Shown: in pieces, positions 36,256 through 45,923 of the stretch
How the letters are laid out: each line of letters begins with the position of its first letter
How positions within the stretch are numbered: position 1 is the stretch's first letter
Assembly (NCBI GenBank): GCA_028683385.1
Contig: JAQUIJ010000005.1
Span: forward strand, 124,001 to 188,000
DNA from: Prolixibacteraceae bacterium
GTDB lineage: Bacteria > Bacteroidota > Bacteroidia > Bacteroidales > Prolixibacteraceae
Reading direction: 5' to 3'
DNA length: 64,000 nucleotides
The notes under the pieces: generated by a model
Database searches by the model: none
Told to the model about the DNA's origin: nothing
What the model saw: only the letters and a program-made list of their open reading frames with translations
Position numbers and translations under genes: made by a program

Positions 36256-36768
36256 CTATTGTTTTTGCAGAGTTGAAAATTTCTGTTTCAAAATGGCTTT
36301 TATCCGGCCAATTTTTGTGGCTACATTGGTTTCTGAAATGCCAATGATTTCGGCGATTTCCCGATGACTTTTCTCTTCGAGATACAAAAGTAAAAGAGCT
36401 TTGTCGAGGTCTTTTAGCTCCGAAATGAATTGTTGCAGAAACCCAAGATTAGATTCGGATTCAGCGTTCTCGTGATGATCGACAAAACTAAAAACACCTT
36501 CAGATAGTGGGCTTGAAATCGTCTTTCGTCGGTTCTCTTTCCGGTAAAACGAAATGGCCACATTCAGAGCGATCCGGTAAATCCAGGTTGAATATTTGTA
36601 TTGATCGCTGTAGTTGTCGAACGATTTCCACAATTGCGAAATTATTTCCTGAATCAGGTCTTTCCGGTCCTCGGTATCTTTACAATAACTGTTGGTTATC
36701 TTGTAAATGATTCCCTTGTTGATTTCAATGATGGAAAGAAACCGATCTGATTTTTCTGTTGTACTCAT
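36256..36768 (-). CDS. ECF-type RNA polymerase sigma factor
   Basis: A 170-residue sigma-70 family protein with region 2 (DLIQEIISQLWKSF, YSTWIYRIALNVAI) and region 4 (EKSHREIAEIIGISETNVAT) only, as in ECF sigma factors. It directs RNA polymerase to a small regulon, probably in response to an envelope signal. The following gene, 2 bp away, encodes a four-helix membrane protein that may hold it inactive. No exact TAnnTTTG box was found upstream, so it may use its own promoter class. No SusC with a signalling domain or FecR gene is nearby, so this is not a standard SusC-linked cell-surface signalling set. Confidence 0.88.
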   Translation of the reverse strand: MSTTEKSDRFLSIIEINKGIIYKITNSYCKDTEDRKDLIQEIISQLWKSFDNYSDQYKYSTWIYRIALNVAISFYRKENRRKTISSPLSEGVFSFVDHHENAESESNLGFLQQFISELKDLDKALLLLYLEEKSHREIAEIIGISETNVATKIGRIKAILKQKFSTLQKQ

Positions 36769-36930
36769 TCATTTTTCAATTACTGATTCAATCTGTAAAA
36801 ATTGCTGTTGATGCTTTATTATTCGCACAATGCAACGAAAAATCACAGTTCACTCTGGAAATATTTCGAATCTGAAGTTTTAGATGAGGAATGATGTTCT
36901 CTGAATTGAATGGTTGTGCTTTAAAATTAG

Positions 36931-37719
36931 CTATTTAGATAAGAATGTCAGAACCGTTGCGTTGAATAAATCGGGATGTTGCTGGCAAACGCCGTGGTTC
37001 GAGTCAGGAAAAATACATAAAGAAGCTCCCGGAATAGACTGGTAAATTTTCAGGGTGTGCTCGGCTTTAATCATGTCGCGATCGCCGGCCATAACCAACA
37101 CCGGGCAACTAATTTTGCCTAAGTCGGCATACGAAATATTGGGCTGATCGATCATCATTTGAGTTAAAGCAACATCTGTTTTTGAGGCTTTCCCCGGATT
37201 GGCCACGAAATTTTTCATTCCCTGAATATCCGCATTGGTAACTGCCGTTGAGTCGGGAACCGTGTTGGCGCCCGAAATCGCCAGCCTTTTTACTTTTTCC
37301 GGACATCTCAATGCCATGATGATTCCATCGATTCCGCCATCGCTCCAGCCTAGAACATTGGCCGATTTGATGTGAAGATAATCCAGCAAAGCACAGAAGT
37401 CGGAAGCCATCTGTTCATAGGAAATCGTATCGGGCGAGCCCCCGGATTTTCCTTGCAGTCGGCTATCAATGGCAATGACCTGATAATATTTCGCGAAGAA
37501 GGGAATCTGAAAGCGAAAAGCATCAATTGAACCTCCGTTTCCGTGAAGCATGATCAACGGCTCGCCACTGCCGTAGGTTTCGTAATACAATTGAATCCCG
37601 TTTATTTGAGCGTAATGACCGGCTGAGGCGTTCTTTCCGTATGATATTGTATCAGTTTGTGCCGAAACATTCAGCATGCAAGTCAGCAATCCGATCAGAA
37701 AGCAAAGTGTCTTTTTCAT
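36931..37719 (-). CDS. exported alpha/beta hydrolase
   Basis: A 262-residue hydrolase with a signal peptide (about 1-20, LNVSAQT). The alpha/beta fold motifs are present: oxyanion-hole LHGNGGSIDAF, the nucleophile Ser in VLGWSDGGIDG, an acidic residue near VMAGDRD, and the His in FPDSNHGVCQ. The enzyme probably acts in the periplasm on an ester or amide. Fold-level assignment is firm, but the substrate cannot be inferred. It stands alone, 162 bp from the sigma factor gene and 74 bp from the next upstream gene. Confidence 0.8.
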   Translation of the reverse strand: MKKTLCFLIGLLTCMLNVSAQTDTISYGKNASAGHYAQINGIQLYYETYGSGEPLIMLHGNGGSIDAFRFQIPFFAKYYQVIAIDSRLQGKSGGSPDTISYEQMASDFCALLDYLHIKSANVLGWSDGGIDGIIMALRCPEKVKRLAISGANTVPDSTAVTNADIQGMKNFVANPGKASKTDVALTQMMIDQPNISYADLGKISCPVLVMAGDRDMIKAEHTLKIYQSIPGASLCIFPDSNHGVCQQHPDLFNATVLTFLSK

Positions 37720-37793
37720 TTCAATTTAAATAAGGGCTAAATAGTCATTTGGATAGAGTTGAAACGCACCTTCCAAATAACGAATGACTCTTT

Positions 37794-38081
37794 TTATTGT
37801 TTGAACAAACGTGCAAATCCGGAATATGCAGATAAAGCCATCAAATCAAAATCAATTAATTTTTGCTGAACCAATGGCAATTGATCAACAATTTCGCGGG
37901 CATGGGCTTTGTCTCGGGCTTCCAGTATTAATACAGCACAATGCTCATCGGTGAAGTACATTTCACGAATTAATCCTTCCTGTTGCAATTCCCATGCTTT
38001 GCGGGCTTCGGCTTCCAGAAATGGCTGATAGTCGGGATCCGTAACGTTTGGCAGTTCTTTCTCGATGGCAAGTATCTTCAT
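37794..38081 (-). CDS. small dimeric alpha/beta-barrel protein (muconolactone isomerase-like)
   Basis: A 95-residue cytoplasmic protein. The sequence begins MKILAIEKELP, has a central helix (EARKAWELQQEGLIREMYF), then strand AVLILEARD, then a second helix and a phenylalanine-rich C-terminus. This pattern fits the ferredoxin-like fold of YciI and muconolactone delta-isomerase-like proteins. No catalytic assignment is possible. It may be co-transcribed with the alpha/beta hydrolase 74 bp downstream. Confidence 0.6.
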   Translation of the reverse strand: MKILAIEKELPNVTDPDYQPFLEAEARKAWELQQEGLIREMYFTDEHCAVLILEARDKAHAREIVDQLPLVQQKLIDFDLMALSAYSGFARLFKQ

Positions 38082-38275
38082 TCGTATAAAATGTTTTTGC
38101 TTTGTTGAAAATTATAACGTACTCATGGAATAGCCATTTATACATTTTCGGTTTGTATGAGCATTTGCTCTTATGGCTATTTCATTCGTATAATATTTGG
38201 TGTTCTTCTACAATATTACGAATATTTCAGACCCAATTAGCAGCTTCCTGCATTTGTCGGAATGGAAAGTTTGGA

Positions 38276-39802
38276 TTACTTGCGACTTTTTCGTTCAGCT
38301 ATTTCTTTTCGGAGGATTTGATTGATGTCGACTTTTCCATTTCGCAATACATAAATGCTGGTGCCTTTTTCGCGCGCAAATTCGTTTGTTATTTCACCAA
38401 ACCTTTCAACACGATCAAAGTAGGGCTTCGAAACCACCAATTCTTTGCCGTTGTCATCAATTTCCTTGACCCGAATAACATTCCTGATTTCCTGATCGAG
38501 TTTGAACCAGTTGATGTAATCGGCATTCATTGAAACGGCGCTGATATTTTTGTTGGCCGAATAATAATTGATGGCTCCGGCCTGCCCGTAATTGTCGCAA
38601 AGCACGAGCGTGTGTTCTTTTTCAGGAATGGAAGCCATTGCAAGGTCAACTTTTTGCGCGAGTTCCTTCCAGCCCTGCATGTCGGCAAAATCCTGGGGCA
38701 AATCGTGGTCTTTACCATCTTCCCAGCGTAACAGGCCAAAGGCCTTGTACTTTTCAGGATGTTGCCTGATTTCTTGCGGTGTACGATTTGGAAATGCAAT
38801 TTGAATCATCGGAAGGAACATCAATACCGGAATCCCAAGGATTACCGGTCGCAAGTATTTTATTCGTTTCCCAGATAGCAATTGCTCCAGATAGACGGCG
38901 CCAAATGCCAGAAAAATAGGGTAGAGGCCGATGGCGTAATATCCTTTGGCCTTTAGATAAATGAACAAACTGATGGTGAACAGGAACGATAAACCAAAAA
39001 TCCGATATTTTCGAAAAGGTTTGTAAATGACGAAAGCCACAAAAGCAGCCAAAATTACAAACAACGATCCCATGAAAAACAACAGTTGTTCTTTCACAAA
39101 ATCGAATCGGTTGACATTAACCAGTTGAGTTCTGGCTAGTTCGTCGAGGTGTTTAAAAACCGGGAATCCGTTCAGGTATTGCCAAATCAGATTGGGCATT
39201 ACCAGCAAAGCAGCAAGTCCCATGGCGTAATAAAACTGCTTGTTCCTGAAAATTGTACGGTGTTCAGAAATTAGTATGGCGGGCAAAAGTCCGATCAAAA
39301 GGAACACAATGTTGTATTTGTTCAGGAAGCCAAAAGCAAAGGTAATTCCGGCGTACCAAAGCCACTTGCTGTTCTCCGTGTTGATGTATTTGAGGATGGT
39401 AAAGAAAAGCAGTGTCCATGCCAGAATATCGGGCGAGTTGGGTTGATAAAGCATGTTGATGCGAATCAGAGAGGAGAATACAATCGAAATTGCGCCAAGC
39501 AGAAGTGCAAACCAACCGCCTTTCAGTTCTTCGATGGTTTTCCAAACAACCAGCAAAGTTAAGGCGCCAAACAATGCAGGGAAAAATTTCACCCAAAACA
39601 CGCCATTCCCTAATTGCAGAATGATCCACGAAATCCAGGATGTAAATGGAGGTACCGAGGTATATCCCCAGGCCAAATGCTGTGCCTGATCCAAATGCAG
39701 AAATTCGTCGCGGTGCAGTTCGTACACCGGATCGATCAGGATGTATTGTAGAACAAATTTGAGCAGGATTAGCCCACAGAGTACGATGTGTTTGGTTTTC
39801 AT
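38276..39802 (-). CDS. GT39-like (ArnT/PMT-type) membrane glycosyltransferase
   Basis: A 508-residue integral membrane protein with about ten helices. After the first helix comes DPVYELHRDEFLHLDQAQHL followed by GYTSVPPFTSW, the acidic-loop signature of the GT39/GT83 dolichyl-phosphate-mannose or lipid A aminoarabinose transferase superfamily. The C-terminal soluble part begins near residue 340. It transfers a sugar from a polyprenyl-phosphate donor to an envelope acceptor on the periplasmic side. The donor could come from the GT2/DUF4199 pair at 54-56 kb, but this is a guess. It is a single gene. Confidence 0.8.
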   Translation of the reverse strand: MKTKHIVLCGLILLKFVLQYILIDPVYELHRDEFLHLDQAQHLAWGYTSVPPFTSWISWIILQLGNGVFWVKFFPALFGALTLLVVWKTIEELKGGWFALLLGAISIVFSSLIRINMLYQPNSPDILAWTLLFFTILKYINTENSKWLWYAGITFAFGFLNKYNIVFLLIGLLPAILISEHRTIFRNKQFYYAMGLAALLVMPNLIWQYLNGFPVFKHLDELARTQLVNVNRFDFVKEQLLFFMGSLFVILAAFVAFVIYKPFRKYRIFGLSFLFTISLFIYLKAKGYYAIGLYPIFLAFGAVYLEQLLSGKRIKYLRPVILGIPVLMFLPMIQIAFPNRTPQEIRQHPEKYKAFGLLRWEDGKDHDLPQDFADMQGWKELAQKVDLAMASIPEKEHTLVLCDNYGQAGAINYYSANKNISAVSMNADYINWFKLDQEIRNVIRVKEIDDNGKELVVSKPYFDRVERFGEITNEFAREKGTSIYVLRNGKVDINQILRKEIAERKSRK

Positions 39803-39903
39803 GTGTTTTCGTTAGTTTTCATTTCAAGAAATTTGAGTGATTAATGTTATCAAAATCACTCCAAACAGGAAAGCGCGAAGGTCATTGTTTTTCGGGTTGT
39901 CGG

Positions 39904-39956
39904 AAAAAAGAAAAAGAGGATAGTCGGCAATAAATCGGCCAACTACCCTCTTTTTT
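39904..39956 (-). terminator. terminator after the second SusD gene
   Basis: AAAAAGAGGATAGTCGGC and CGGCCAACTACCCTCTTTTTT form a long imperfect stem. On the minus strand it ends in a T-rich tract, 21 bp past the susD stop. Confidence 0.65.
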
Positions 39957-39976
39957 CGGTGAGATTAAAATCCCTG

Positions 39977-41392
39977 CTATTGAACTCCGGTGCGGGTATC
40001 CCACCAGATTTTATATCCCCAGAACATATCTTTTTCAGTAACCGAAGTTGGTACATTGGGGTTGAGGTTTCGTTCCTCAATCGGGTACGAAAGGCGGAAT
40101 GGAGTGCGGGTGTGTCCGGCATAGGCGGCGTTTATTGCTGGTGCAAGTTGAGGCACGTCAGTCCGGCGCATTTCAGCCCAGGCTTCCCAGCATTGACGGA
40201 ACAAGGCAATCCATTTCTGGGTATAGATCTGTTTTACATCGTCGGCCCAAGCAGTGCCGGGTGCAGCGATATAAGTTGCGTATTCTGCTGCCGGTATGGC
40301 AAATTCATCGAACGATGCTTTGATTCCGTTTTCGTAAGCTGTTTTTGCCGAAGTGGAAATAAATCCGCGTTTGGCAGCTTCAGCCCTGATAAATTCAACT
40401 TCGGAATAGCGTTGGAAGAAAACGGTTCCGGCATCGGTTTGCATATAAGCTACACTCACTTTCGACTCGTTGTTTCCATTGGCATCGGCTCCAACTTCAA
40501 GTCCAACATATTTACCTGCGGCATTGGTCTGGGCATAAAATGGCAAACGAGGATCGGTAAAATCCGACATGGTTGAAACGATTGGTTTGGCTATTTTTAC
40601 ATCAGGAACCGATTTGTAAGCACTTGCCCAAGGTTCGAGCCAGTCGCCACCAGGGAATTTCAGAATGGCATTGTCGGCATTGCTTGTAAATACCGGATAA
40701 GTGGTTGCATCGTTCAGTATTTCAGCAATATTTGTCGAAGCTGTTGTAGGGTCAACATTCGAAATGCGGATAGCCAGACGCAAGCGCATCGAGTTACAGA
40801 ATTTCTTCCATTTAGTAATGTTTCCGGAGTAAAGTAAGTCGCCAACACCAATTTTTTGGGTTGCCGAAGTATTAAACAGACCGTTTGCTTCCTTCAGGCT
40901 TGAAAGTAACTGGGTGTAAATCTCTTTTTCAGTATCGTATTTCGGGTAAGTTATCCCATCGGTTAACTTTCCTGATTCGGAATAAGGCACTGGCCCATAG
41001 GTATCGACCAGCATTTGGAATGCATAGGCACGCATAACCATTGACGCAGCTTTCAGGTTGTTGTTACCGTCGGCTTCGGCTTGTTTAATTACTGAGTTGA
41101 GGTTGCCAATGGCGTATGTGTAAAGATTTGTCCAGTGCGAGGTTGGAGCAACTTCAGCATAACGGTTAACCAGGTTGTAGGTTCCTTTGGCGGTGTAGCC
41201 AACAAATGCGCCCGGATAGAACAGTTCGGCAGAACCAAAACGCTGCGCGATACTCTGGATAGAATATCCAAAAACATTGGTAGCCGGCGCTACGGTCGGA
41301 CTGTTAGGGCTGGTGTTTATTTCCTCAAAATCGTTGGTGCACGAATAGAACGCCAGAGTTACTATTCCGAGGAGTATGATAATTTTTTTCAT
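39977..41392 (-). CDS. SusD/RagB-like lipoprotein (second pair)
   Basis: A 471-residue lipoprotein with a lipobox at LAFYSCTN (Cys18). Features of the shorter SusD-like subgroup are visible: an N-terminal helical region, LKAASMVMRAYAFQMLVDTYG, GVGDLLYSGNITKWKKFCNS, and a C-terminal EWEAWAEMRRTDVPQL-like stretch followed by FRLSYPIEERNLNPN. The subgroup is often paired with SusC in loci for peptides or small glycans. It lies 18 bp downstream of the SusC gene and is followed by a terminator. No hydrolase is directly attached, so the substrate is open. Confidence 0.88.
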   Translation of the reverse strand: MKKIIILLGIVTLAFYSCTNDFEEINTSPNSPTVAPATNVFGYSIQSIAQRFGSAELFYPGAFVGYTAKGTYNLVNRYAEVAPTSHWTNLYTYAIGNLNSVIKQAEADGNNNLKAASMVMRAYAFQMLVDTYGPVPYSESGKLTDGITYPKYDTEKEIYTQLLSSLKEANGLFNTSATQKIGVGDLLYSGNITKWKKFCNSMRLRLAIRISNVDPTTASTNIAEILNDATTYPVFTSNADNAILKFPGGDWLEPWASAYKSVPDVKIAKPIVSTMSDFTDPRLPFYAQTNAAGKYVGLEVGADANGNNESKVSVAYMQTDAGTVFFQRYSEVEFIRAEAAKRGFISTSAKTAYENGIKASFDEFAIPAAEYATYIAAPGTAWADDVKQIYTQKWIALFRQCWEAWAEMRRTDVPQLAPAINAAYAGHTRTPFRLSYPIEERNLNPNVPTSVTEKDMFWGYKIWWDTRTGVQ

Positions 41393-41410
41393 GTGTATCT
41401 TTCTTTTGAA

Positions 41411-44400
41411 TTAGAAACTAACGTTAACTTTTAAACCAATTGTTCTGGCAACAGGCAACTGGTAGGCTTCGAGGCCAACTCCGGATATCGATCCACCGCT
41501 CGAAACTTCAGGATCGATGTTCACGTCGTTCGATTTGTCTTTGTACAAAAGCGCCAGGTTGTTTCCAAATAAGCCCAGTGTCAGCCTGCTGATTCCTACT
41601 TTTTGGAGAGCAGCAGCATTTACTGTGTAATTCATGTTTACTTCGCGCAACTTGATGAAACTTCCGTCAACAACGGCCAACGATCCCCATGGACGTGTGG
41701 CTTTGAAATAAGAGCGCGCTGAAATTCGGGTAGCATTGGTTTGTCCACTTACATCAACGTTGTTTATTTTAACTCCTGAATTATAAACGCCATCGACAAT
41801 CATCCCGTTTTCGCGGATTCCACCTTCAACAGTGTTCTGTAAAATACCGCCATATTGGCCAACAGCTTTGGTCATACTTACCACATCGCCACCTTGACGG
41901 CCATCGATCAATATGCTCATGCTTAGTTTTTTATACCTGAAGGTATTTCTCAAACCGCCAACCCAGTCGGGGTTCACATTTCCAAGATCGACCGATGAGG
42001 TTGTTGTAATTGGTAATCCGTTGGCTCCAATTAAAGTCTGACCTTTTTCGTTCTTCTGGTAATCCGTTCCGTAAATAGTTCCCCATGCTTTTCCGGGGAA
42101 AGCCATCAGGTTCGAGTTGTAATACAATGTATTGATCTGAAGTTGGTTGATGCCGTCTTCAAGCTTAACTACTGTATTTTTGTTCTTCGACCAGGTCATG
42201 TCGATACTCCATTCGAAATCTTTGTATTTAACCGGAACAAGCGATAGCTGTACCTCAATACCTTTATTCTCGATTTCGCCGGCATTCTTATACCAGGTTG
42301 AATAGCCCGATGCAGCCGATACGCCAACACCTAAAATTTGGTTGAATGTGCGCGAAGTGTAGTAGGCAACATCGAACCCGATACGGTTATTCAGCAATTT
42401 CATCTCCAAACCGGTTTCGAAACTTCTGGTTTTTTGTGGTTTCAGGTTGGCGGTTGGTAAGCTTAACGATTGGGTGTATAAAGTAACTCCATTAAAAGGA
42501 GTGCCTCCGGTGTTAAACGTTGGGTTTAATTGGTATGGACTGGTGTCGCTACCAACAATGGCATATCCTGCCCTAAGTTTTCCAAAAGAAATTATGCTTG
42601 ATTCGAAGTTAATCAGGTCTTTTAAGGCTTCGGTAAATACAAATCCAAGGTTTGCCGATGGGTAGTTATACTGCCAGTTCGATTTTGGAAGACTTGAACT
42701 CCAGTCGGTACGGTAAGTCAGGTCAAGGAACAGGTAACTTTTATATCCAAAGTTTGCTGATGCAAATACGCTGTTCGTTTTCTTTTTGTATTCGGTAAAC
42801 GAAACGCTTGGTGTGCCTTCGATATTCGATGTCGAGAAGAAGTTCGGGATCACCAGGTTTGTACCCGAAACAGTCGAATACTGATCGTACGACGAGCGGT
42901 AGTTGCTACCGACAGTTATAAACGAACTGATTGCCGGAGTGATATTTCTTTTTACAGTCAGGATCAGGTCGGCATTGGTTTCGTTAAGCATTTGGTATTG
43001 CTTCCAGAATGTTCCGTTAACCGCTGATTTGGTTAGGTCGGTATCCCAGTCGCGCGAATATTGCGGAAATTTGTAGAATCGTTTTTCTGTATAATAGTCG
43101 GTTCCGATACGTCCCATCAGGTCGATTCCTTTTGCAATCGTATAAGTTGCGCTAACATTTCCCATGGTACGAAGCCTGTCGCGCGACATGGTGTTGTTAT
43201 AGGCAATCCAATATGGATTTTGATGCTGGGTTGGGTAATCCATCATCCAGTTAAATGCCATTGGCTTGCCATTGTAATCAACGATGTCATTATAGTGAGC
43301 TTTCAGGTAGCCCATGTCAACCTGACGTCCAAACCAACTGTTGAATTCGACCAATGGGTTACGCATACTATTACCTGTTTGTGGCAAATTATCGTTGCTT
43401 AAATCAATGTAATTCAGGCTGACATCGATCTTAAATTTATCGGTAACCTTAAATCCTGAATTTAAACCCAGATTTAATCTGGCCTGATCGGTATTGGGCA
43501 TTGTTCCCTTTTGGCTGTTATAACCAACCGAAAAGCGTGCGGTAACACGATCATTATTCATGTTCAGATCGATGTTATTATTGGTGGTAATACCAGTTTC
43601 GTAGAAATTTCGCACGTTGTCGGGGTTCGAAACCCAGGGCAATTGCTTGCCCTGCATTTGGTCAACCAGCAATCCAACGTCAAGACGTGTACCCCAGCTC
43701 TCGTCGTAATCCATCCGGCGACCGGTACCATCGGTTGCCCATTTAAATTCGCGGGCATCGTGGAAAGCCTGATAGGTGGCATATTGCGAATAATTGGTTT
43801 TCCAGTTATACTCATCGCCATTATATCCTTGTCCGTACATATTCTGGTAATTAGGTAGTTCGCCAACACGGTCGACTGACAGCGAAGAAGAAACGTCTAC
43901 CGAAAAGCCTTTTCTGGCGAGGTTCCCTTTTTTTGTGGTAATTAAAATCACACCGTCTGCAGCGCGGCTACCATAAAGGGCGCTGGCGCTTGGTCCTTTC
44001 AGAATACTGATGCTTTCGATGGTATTTGGGTCAATGTCCATGGCGCTGTTACCGAAGTCAGTTCTGATGGAGTTTCGCGCATCACTGGTATTGTTCATGA
44101 TCGGAATTCCGTCGACTACAAACAAAGGCTGGCTCATGCCATCGAGCGATTTGTTACCCCTGATCTTGATTGTAGCAGAGGCTCCAACTTGTCCCGATGA
44201 AGTAATGATTTGCGCTCCGGCAACTTTACCTGTTAATGCGGTAACGATGTTGCTGTTGTTCGATTCACGAATTTCATCACCCTTCATGTCCTGAACGGCA
44301 TAGCCCAAGGCTTTTTTGTCGCGTTTAATACCCAGGGCGGTAACTACGACATCGCTCAGCATTTCGGTTGACTCTTCGAGAAGTACCTCGATATGAGTCT

Positions 44401-44659
44401 GATTGCCAACCGGAACTTCCAGTGCATCCATACCAACAAACGAAATTTTCAGGGTGGCGTTCTGACCGACAGTTATGGTAAATTCGCCAGTTCCTCCTGT
44501 AATTGTACCATTAGCAGTTCCCTTTTCGAGCACGCTGGCTCCGGGAATCACGTCATTGCTTGCTTTGTCACGCACAACACCTGTGACTGTGTGCCGCTGT
44601 GCTACTGCACTCAGCGAAACAAAGAGCATGATTAAAAAAAAGTAAAGGTTTTTCTTCAT
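41411..44659 (-). CDS. SusC/RagA TonB-linked transporter (second pair)
   Basis: A 1082-residue outer-membrane receptor. I place the start at MKKNLYFFLIMLFVSL (44659), which begins a normal signal peptide. An in-frame ATG 99 bp further up would add 33 residues with no signal character. A carboxypeptidase-regulatory-like domain (HTVTGVVRDKASNDVIPGAS) follows. Then come the plug (DVVVTALGIKRDKKALGYAV, with LFVVDGIPIMN and SALYGSRAADGVILITTKKG), and a barrel ending in LKVNVSF. It works with the SusD-like protein 18 bp downstream. The ALGIKRDKKALGYAVQ signature belongs to the class often linked to peptide or glycoprotein-glycan uptake, so its substrate differs from that of the first pair. Confidence 0.92.
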   Translation of the reverse strand: MKKNLYFFLIMLFVSLSAVAQRHTVTGVVRDKASNDVIPGASVLEKGTANGTITGGTGEFTITVGQNATLKISFVGMDALEVPVGNQTHIEVLLEESTEMLSDVVVTALGIKRDKKALGYAVQDMKGDEIRESNNSNIVTALTGKVAGAQIITSSGQVGASATIKIRGNKSLDGMSQPLFVVDGIPIMNNTSDARNSIRTDFGNSAMDIDPNTIESISILKGPSASALYGSRAADGVILITTKKGNLARKGFSVDVSSSLSVDRVGELPNYQNMYGQGYNGDEYNWKTNYSQYATYQAFHDAREFKWATDGTGRRMDYDESWGTRLDVGLLVDQMQGKQLPWVSNPDNVRNFYETGITTNNNIDLNMNNDRVTARFSVGYNSQKGTMPNTDQARLNLGLNSGFKVTDKFKIDVSLNYIDLSNDNLPQTGNSMRNPLVEFNSWFGRQVDMGYLKAHYNDIVDYNGKPMAFNWMMDYPTQHQNPYWIAYNNTMSRDRLRTMGNVSATYTIAKGIDLMGRIGTDYYTEKRFYKFPQYSRDWDTDLTKSAVNGTFWKQYQMLNETNADLILTVKRNITPAISSFITVGSNYRSSYDQYSTVSGTNLVIPNFFSTSNIEGTPSVSFTEYKKKTNSVFASANFGYKSYLFLDLTYRTDWSSSLPKSNWQYNYPSANLGFVFTEALKDLINFESSIISFGKLRAGYAIVGSDTSPYQLNPTFNTGGTPFNGVTLYTQSLSLPTANLKPQKTRSFETGLEMKLLNNRIGFDVAYYTSRTFNQILGVGVSAASGYSTWYKNAGEIENKGIEVQLSLVPVKYKDFEWSIDMTWSKNKNTVVKLEDGINQLQINTLYYNSNLMAFPGKAWGTIYGTDYQKNEKGQTLIGANGLPITTTSSVDLGNVNPDWVGGLRNTFRYKKLSMSILIDGRQGGDVVSMTKAVGQYGGILQNTVEGGIRENGMIVDGVYNSGVKINNVDVSGQTNATRISARSYFKATRPWGSLAVVDGSFIKLREVNMNYTVNAAALQKVGISRLTLGLFGNNLALLYKDKSNDVNIDPEVSSGGSISGVGLEAYQLPVARTIGLKVNVSF

Positions 44660-44784
44660 AGTGATGATTTTTGGGATATGATATAATATTGAATTATCGT
44701 GAATCGAATTAAACGTGTTTGTAAAATGAAACGAGCCAAGAGGAATAACCTCACGCATAGGGGAATGTTTGTAATGGTGAGTTC

Positions 44785-45300
44785 CCTGTCTGCCACCTGG
44801 CAGGCATCTGGCAATTAAAAATCAAATCATAATCAAATGAAAGATAATGTGAAATTTATTACAATAGTTAATTTTTGTGAAAAAGATACGATTGACCCCC
44901 TAAAAATTAACGAATATATAAGATGTCGTATAAGTTTTTTGTATGACAGTATTGTTTCTGAGGTGGTGGTAAAGTAAATCTATTGATTTTGCCAGCAAAC
45001 AGTAATCGCTTGAGAAGTTTTGCTTAAAAGAAGTTTAATTTAAGTGAGTATCCGAAAGTGTGCCTAAATGAATAAGCTTTGTGGGGCTTTGCCCCAAACC
45101 CCAATTCCTTTTTTGTCTTGACACAAAAAAGGAATCAAAAAAGGTCAAGGCTACGTCCACTTCGCACGAAAAACATGCGTTCGATGGCTAAAATCTTTTA
45201 AACTCCCCCGAATTCTCGGGGTCAAACAGAAAAGATTTTTTAACGCCATCTTCACTTGTTTTTCGGCTCACTGGACGAGGCCGGTCGTCTACCAGACTCT
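44785..45300. repeat. structured intergenic repeat cluster
   Basis: This stretch between the second susC and the quinone reductase-like gene has no coding content. At 44785-44811 is a palindrome around TGCCACCTGGCA. From 45083 to about 45300 lie several hairpins in a row: GGGGCTTTGCCCC (45083-45095), and ATTCCTTTTTTGT with ACAAAAAAGGAAT (45104-45135). Then a long nested stem follows (GATGGC...GCCATC outside, CCCCGAATTCTCGGGG inside, 45182-45250), and finally GACGAGGCCGGTCGTC near 45273. I recall the TTTTTTGTCTTGACACAAAAAA segment as a dispersed repeat of Bacteroidota genomes. Confidence 0.6.
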
Positions 45301-45377
45301 TTAGGTTAAGTAAAAGTTATTCATTTTATTTATCCTTCATTTCCAGGATGGTCGGGTTTAATCCAGATCGATTGCTT

Positions 45378-45923
45378 TTATTGGTGGGTGTTTTTTAGCA
45401 AAGCGATAAACGCATTTGCGAACTTCTTCAAATCATCGGTTGTTTTGGAGTCGATGATTTGTCCTTGGTTGTCAATTTTCCCTTTCACGCCTTGAATGAG
45501 TAACGTTGTTTCGTTGGTAAACTGCGCCATTGCAGTTTTCATTATTAATTGTAATTCTTCGTGTCCTTTCAGTCCGTTTGCCGAAGCAGTAATAAGTCCG
45601 CTGGGTTTATCCGAAAAAACGGTAGTTGAAATGCACCATTCGATGGCATTTTTTAGACCACTCGGAATGCTAAAAACATATTCAGGCGTGCAGATTAAAA
45701 TTCCGTCGGCTTTATCTATTTTATCTCTAAGTTCTACAATCAGTTTGGGTGGATTGCCTGTAGAAAGTTCAGGATCAAAATGAGGAAGAGTTTTTAATTC
45801 GTCATAAATCGTGAAAACAAGCTCGTTTTTTGTCAGGAATATCAAATTGTCAACAAGTTTTTGGTTTGCTGAATTCTGACTTGCACTTCCTATTATTGCT
45901 AGTATTTTCTTCTTTTCTGTCAT
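45378..45923 (-). CDS. NADPH-dependent FMN reductase (flavodoxin-like)
   Basis: A 181-residue flavoprotein of the NAD(P)H:quinone/FMN reductase family. It opens with the phosphate-binding loop IIGSASQNSANQKLVDN and contains CTPEYVFSIPSGLKNAIEW, the family's isoalloxazine-binding segment. It probably reduces FMN, quinones or azo compounds in the cytoplasm. Its start is directly adjacent to the stop of the preceding gene (45924), so translation may be coupled. It is the last gene of a three-gene operon with a DUF5995-like protein and an alpha/beta hydrolase. Confidence 0.88.
   Translation of the reverse strand: MTEKKKILAIIGSASQNSANQKLVDNLIFLTKNELVFTIYDELKTLPHFDPELSTGNPPKLIVELRDKIDKADGILICTPEYVFSIPSGLKNAIEWCISTTVFSDKPSGLITASANGLKGHEELQLIMKTAMAQFTNETTLLIQGVKGKIDNQGQIIDSKTTDDLKKFANAFIALLKNTHQ

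Noticed and set aside
35591-36768. FecI/FecR-type cell-surface signalling system
   Set aside because: The membrane protein has no FecR domain and no transporter with a signalling domain is adjacent.
44660-44758. N-terminal extension of the second SusC protein
   Set aside because: The 33 extra residues precede a normal signal peptide and would hide it from export.
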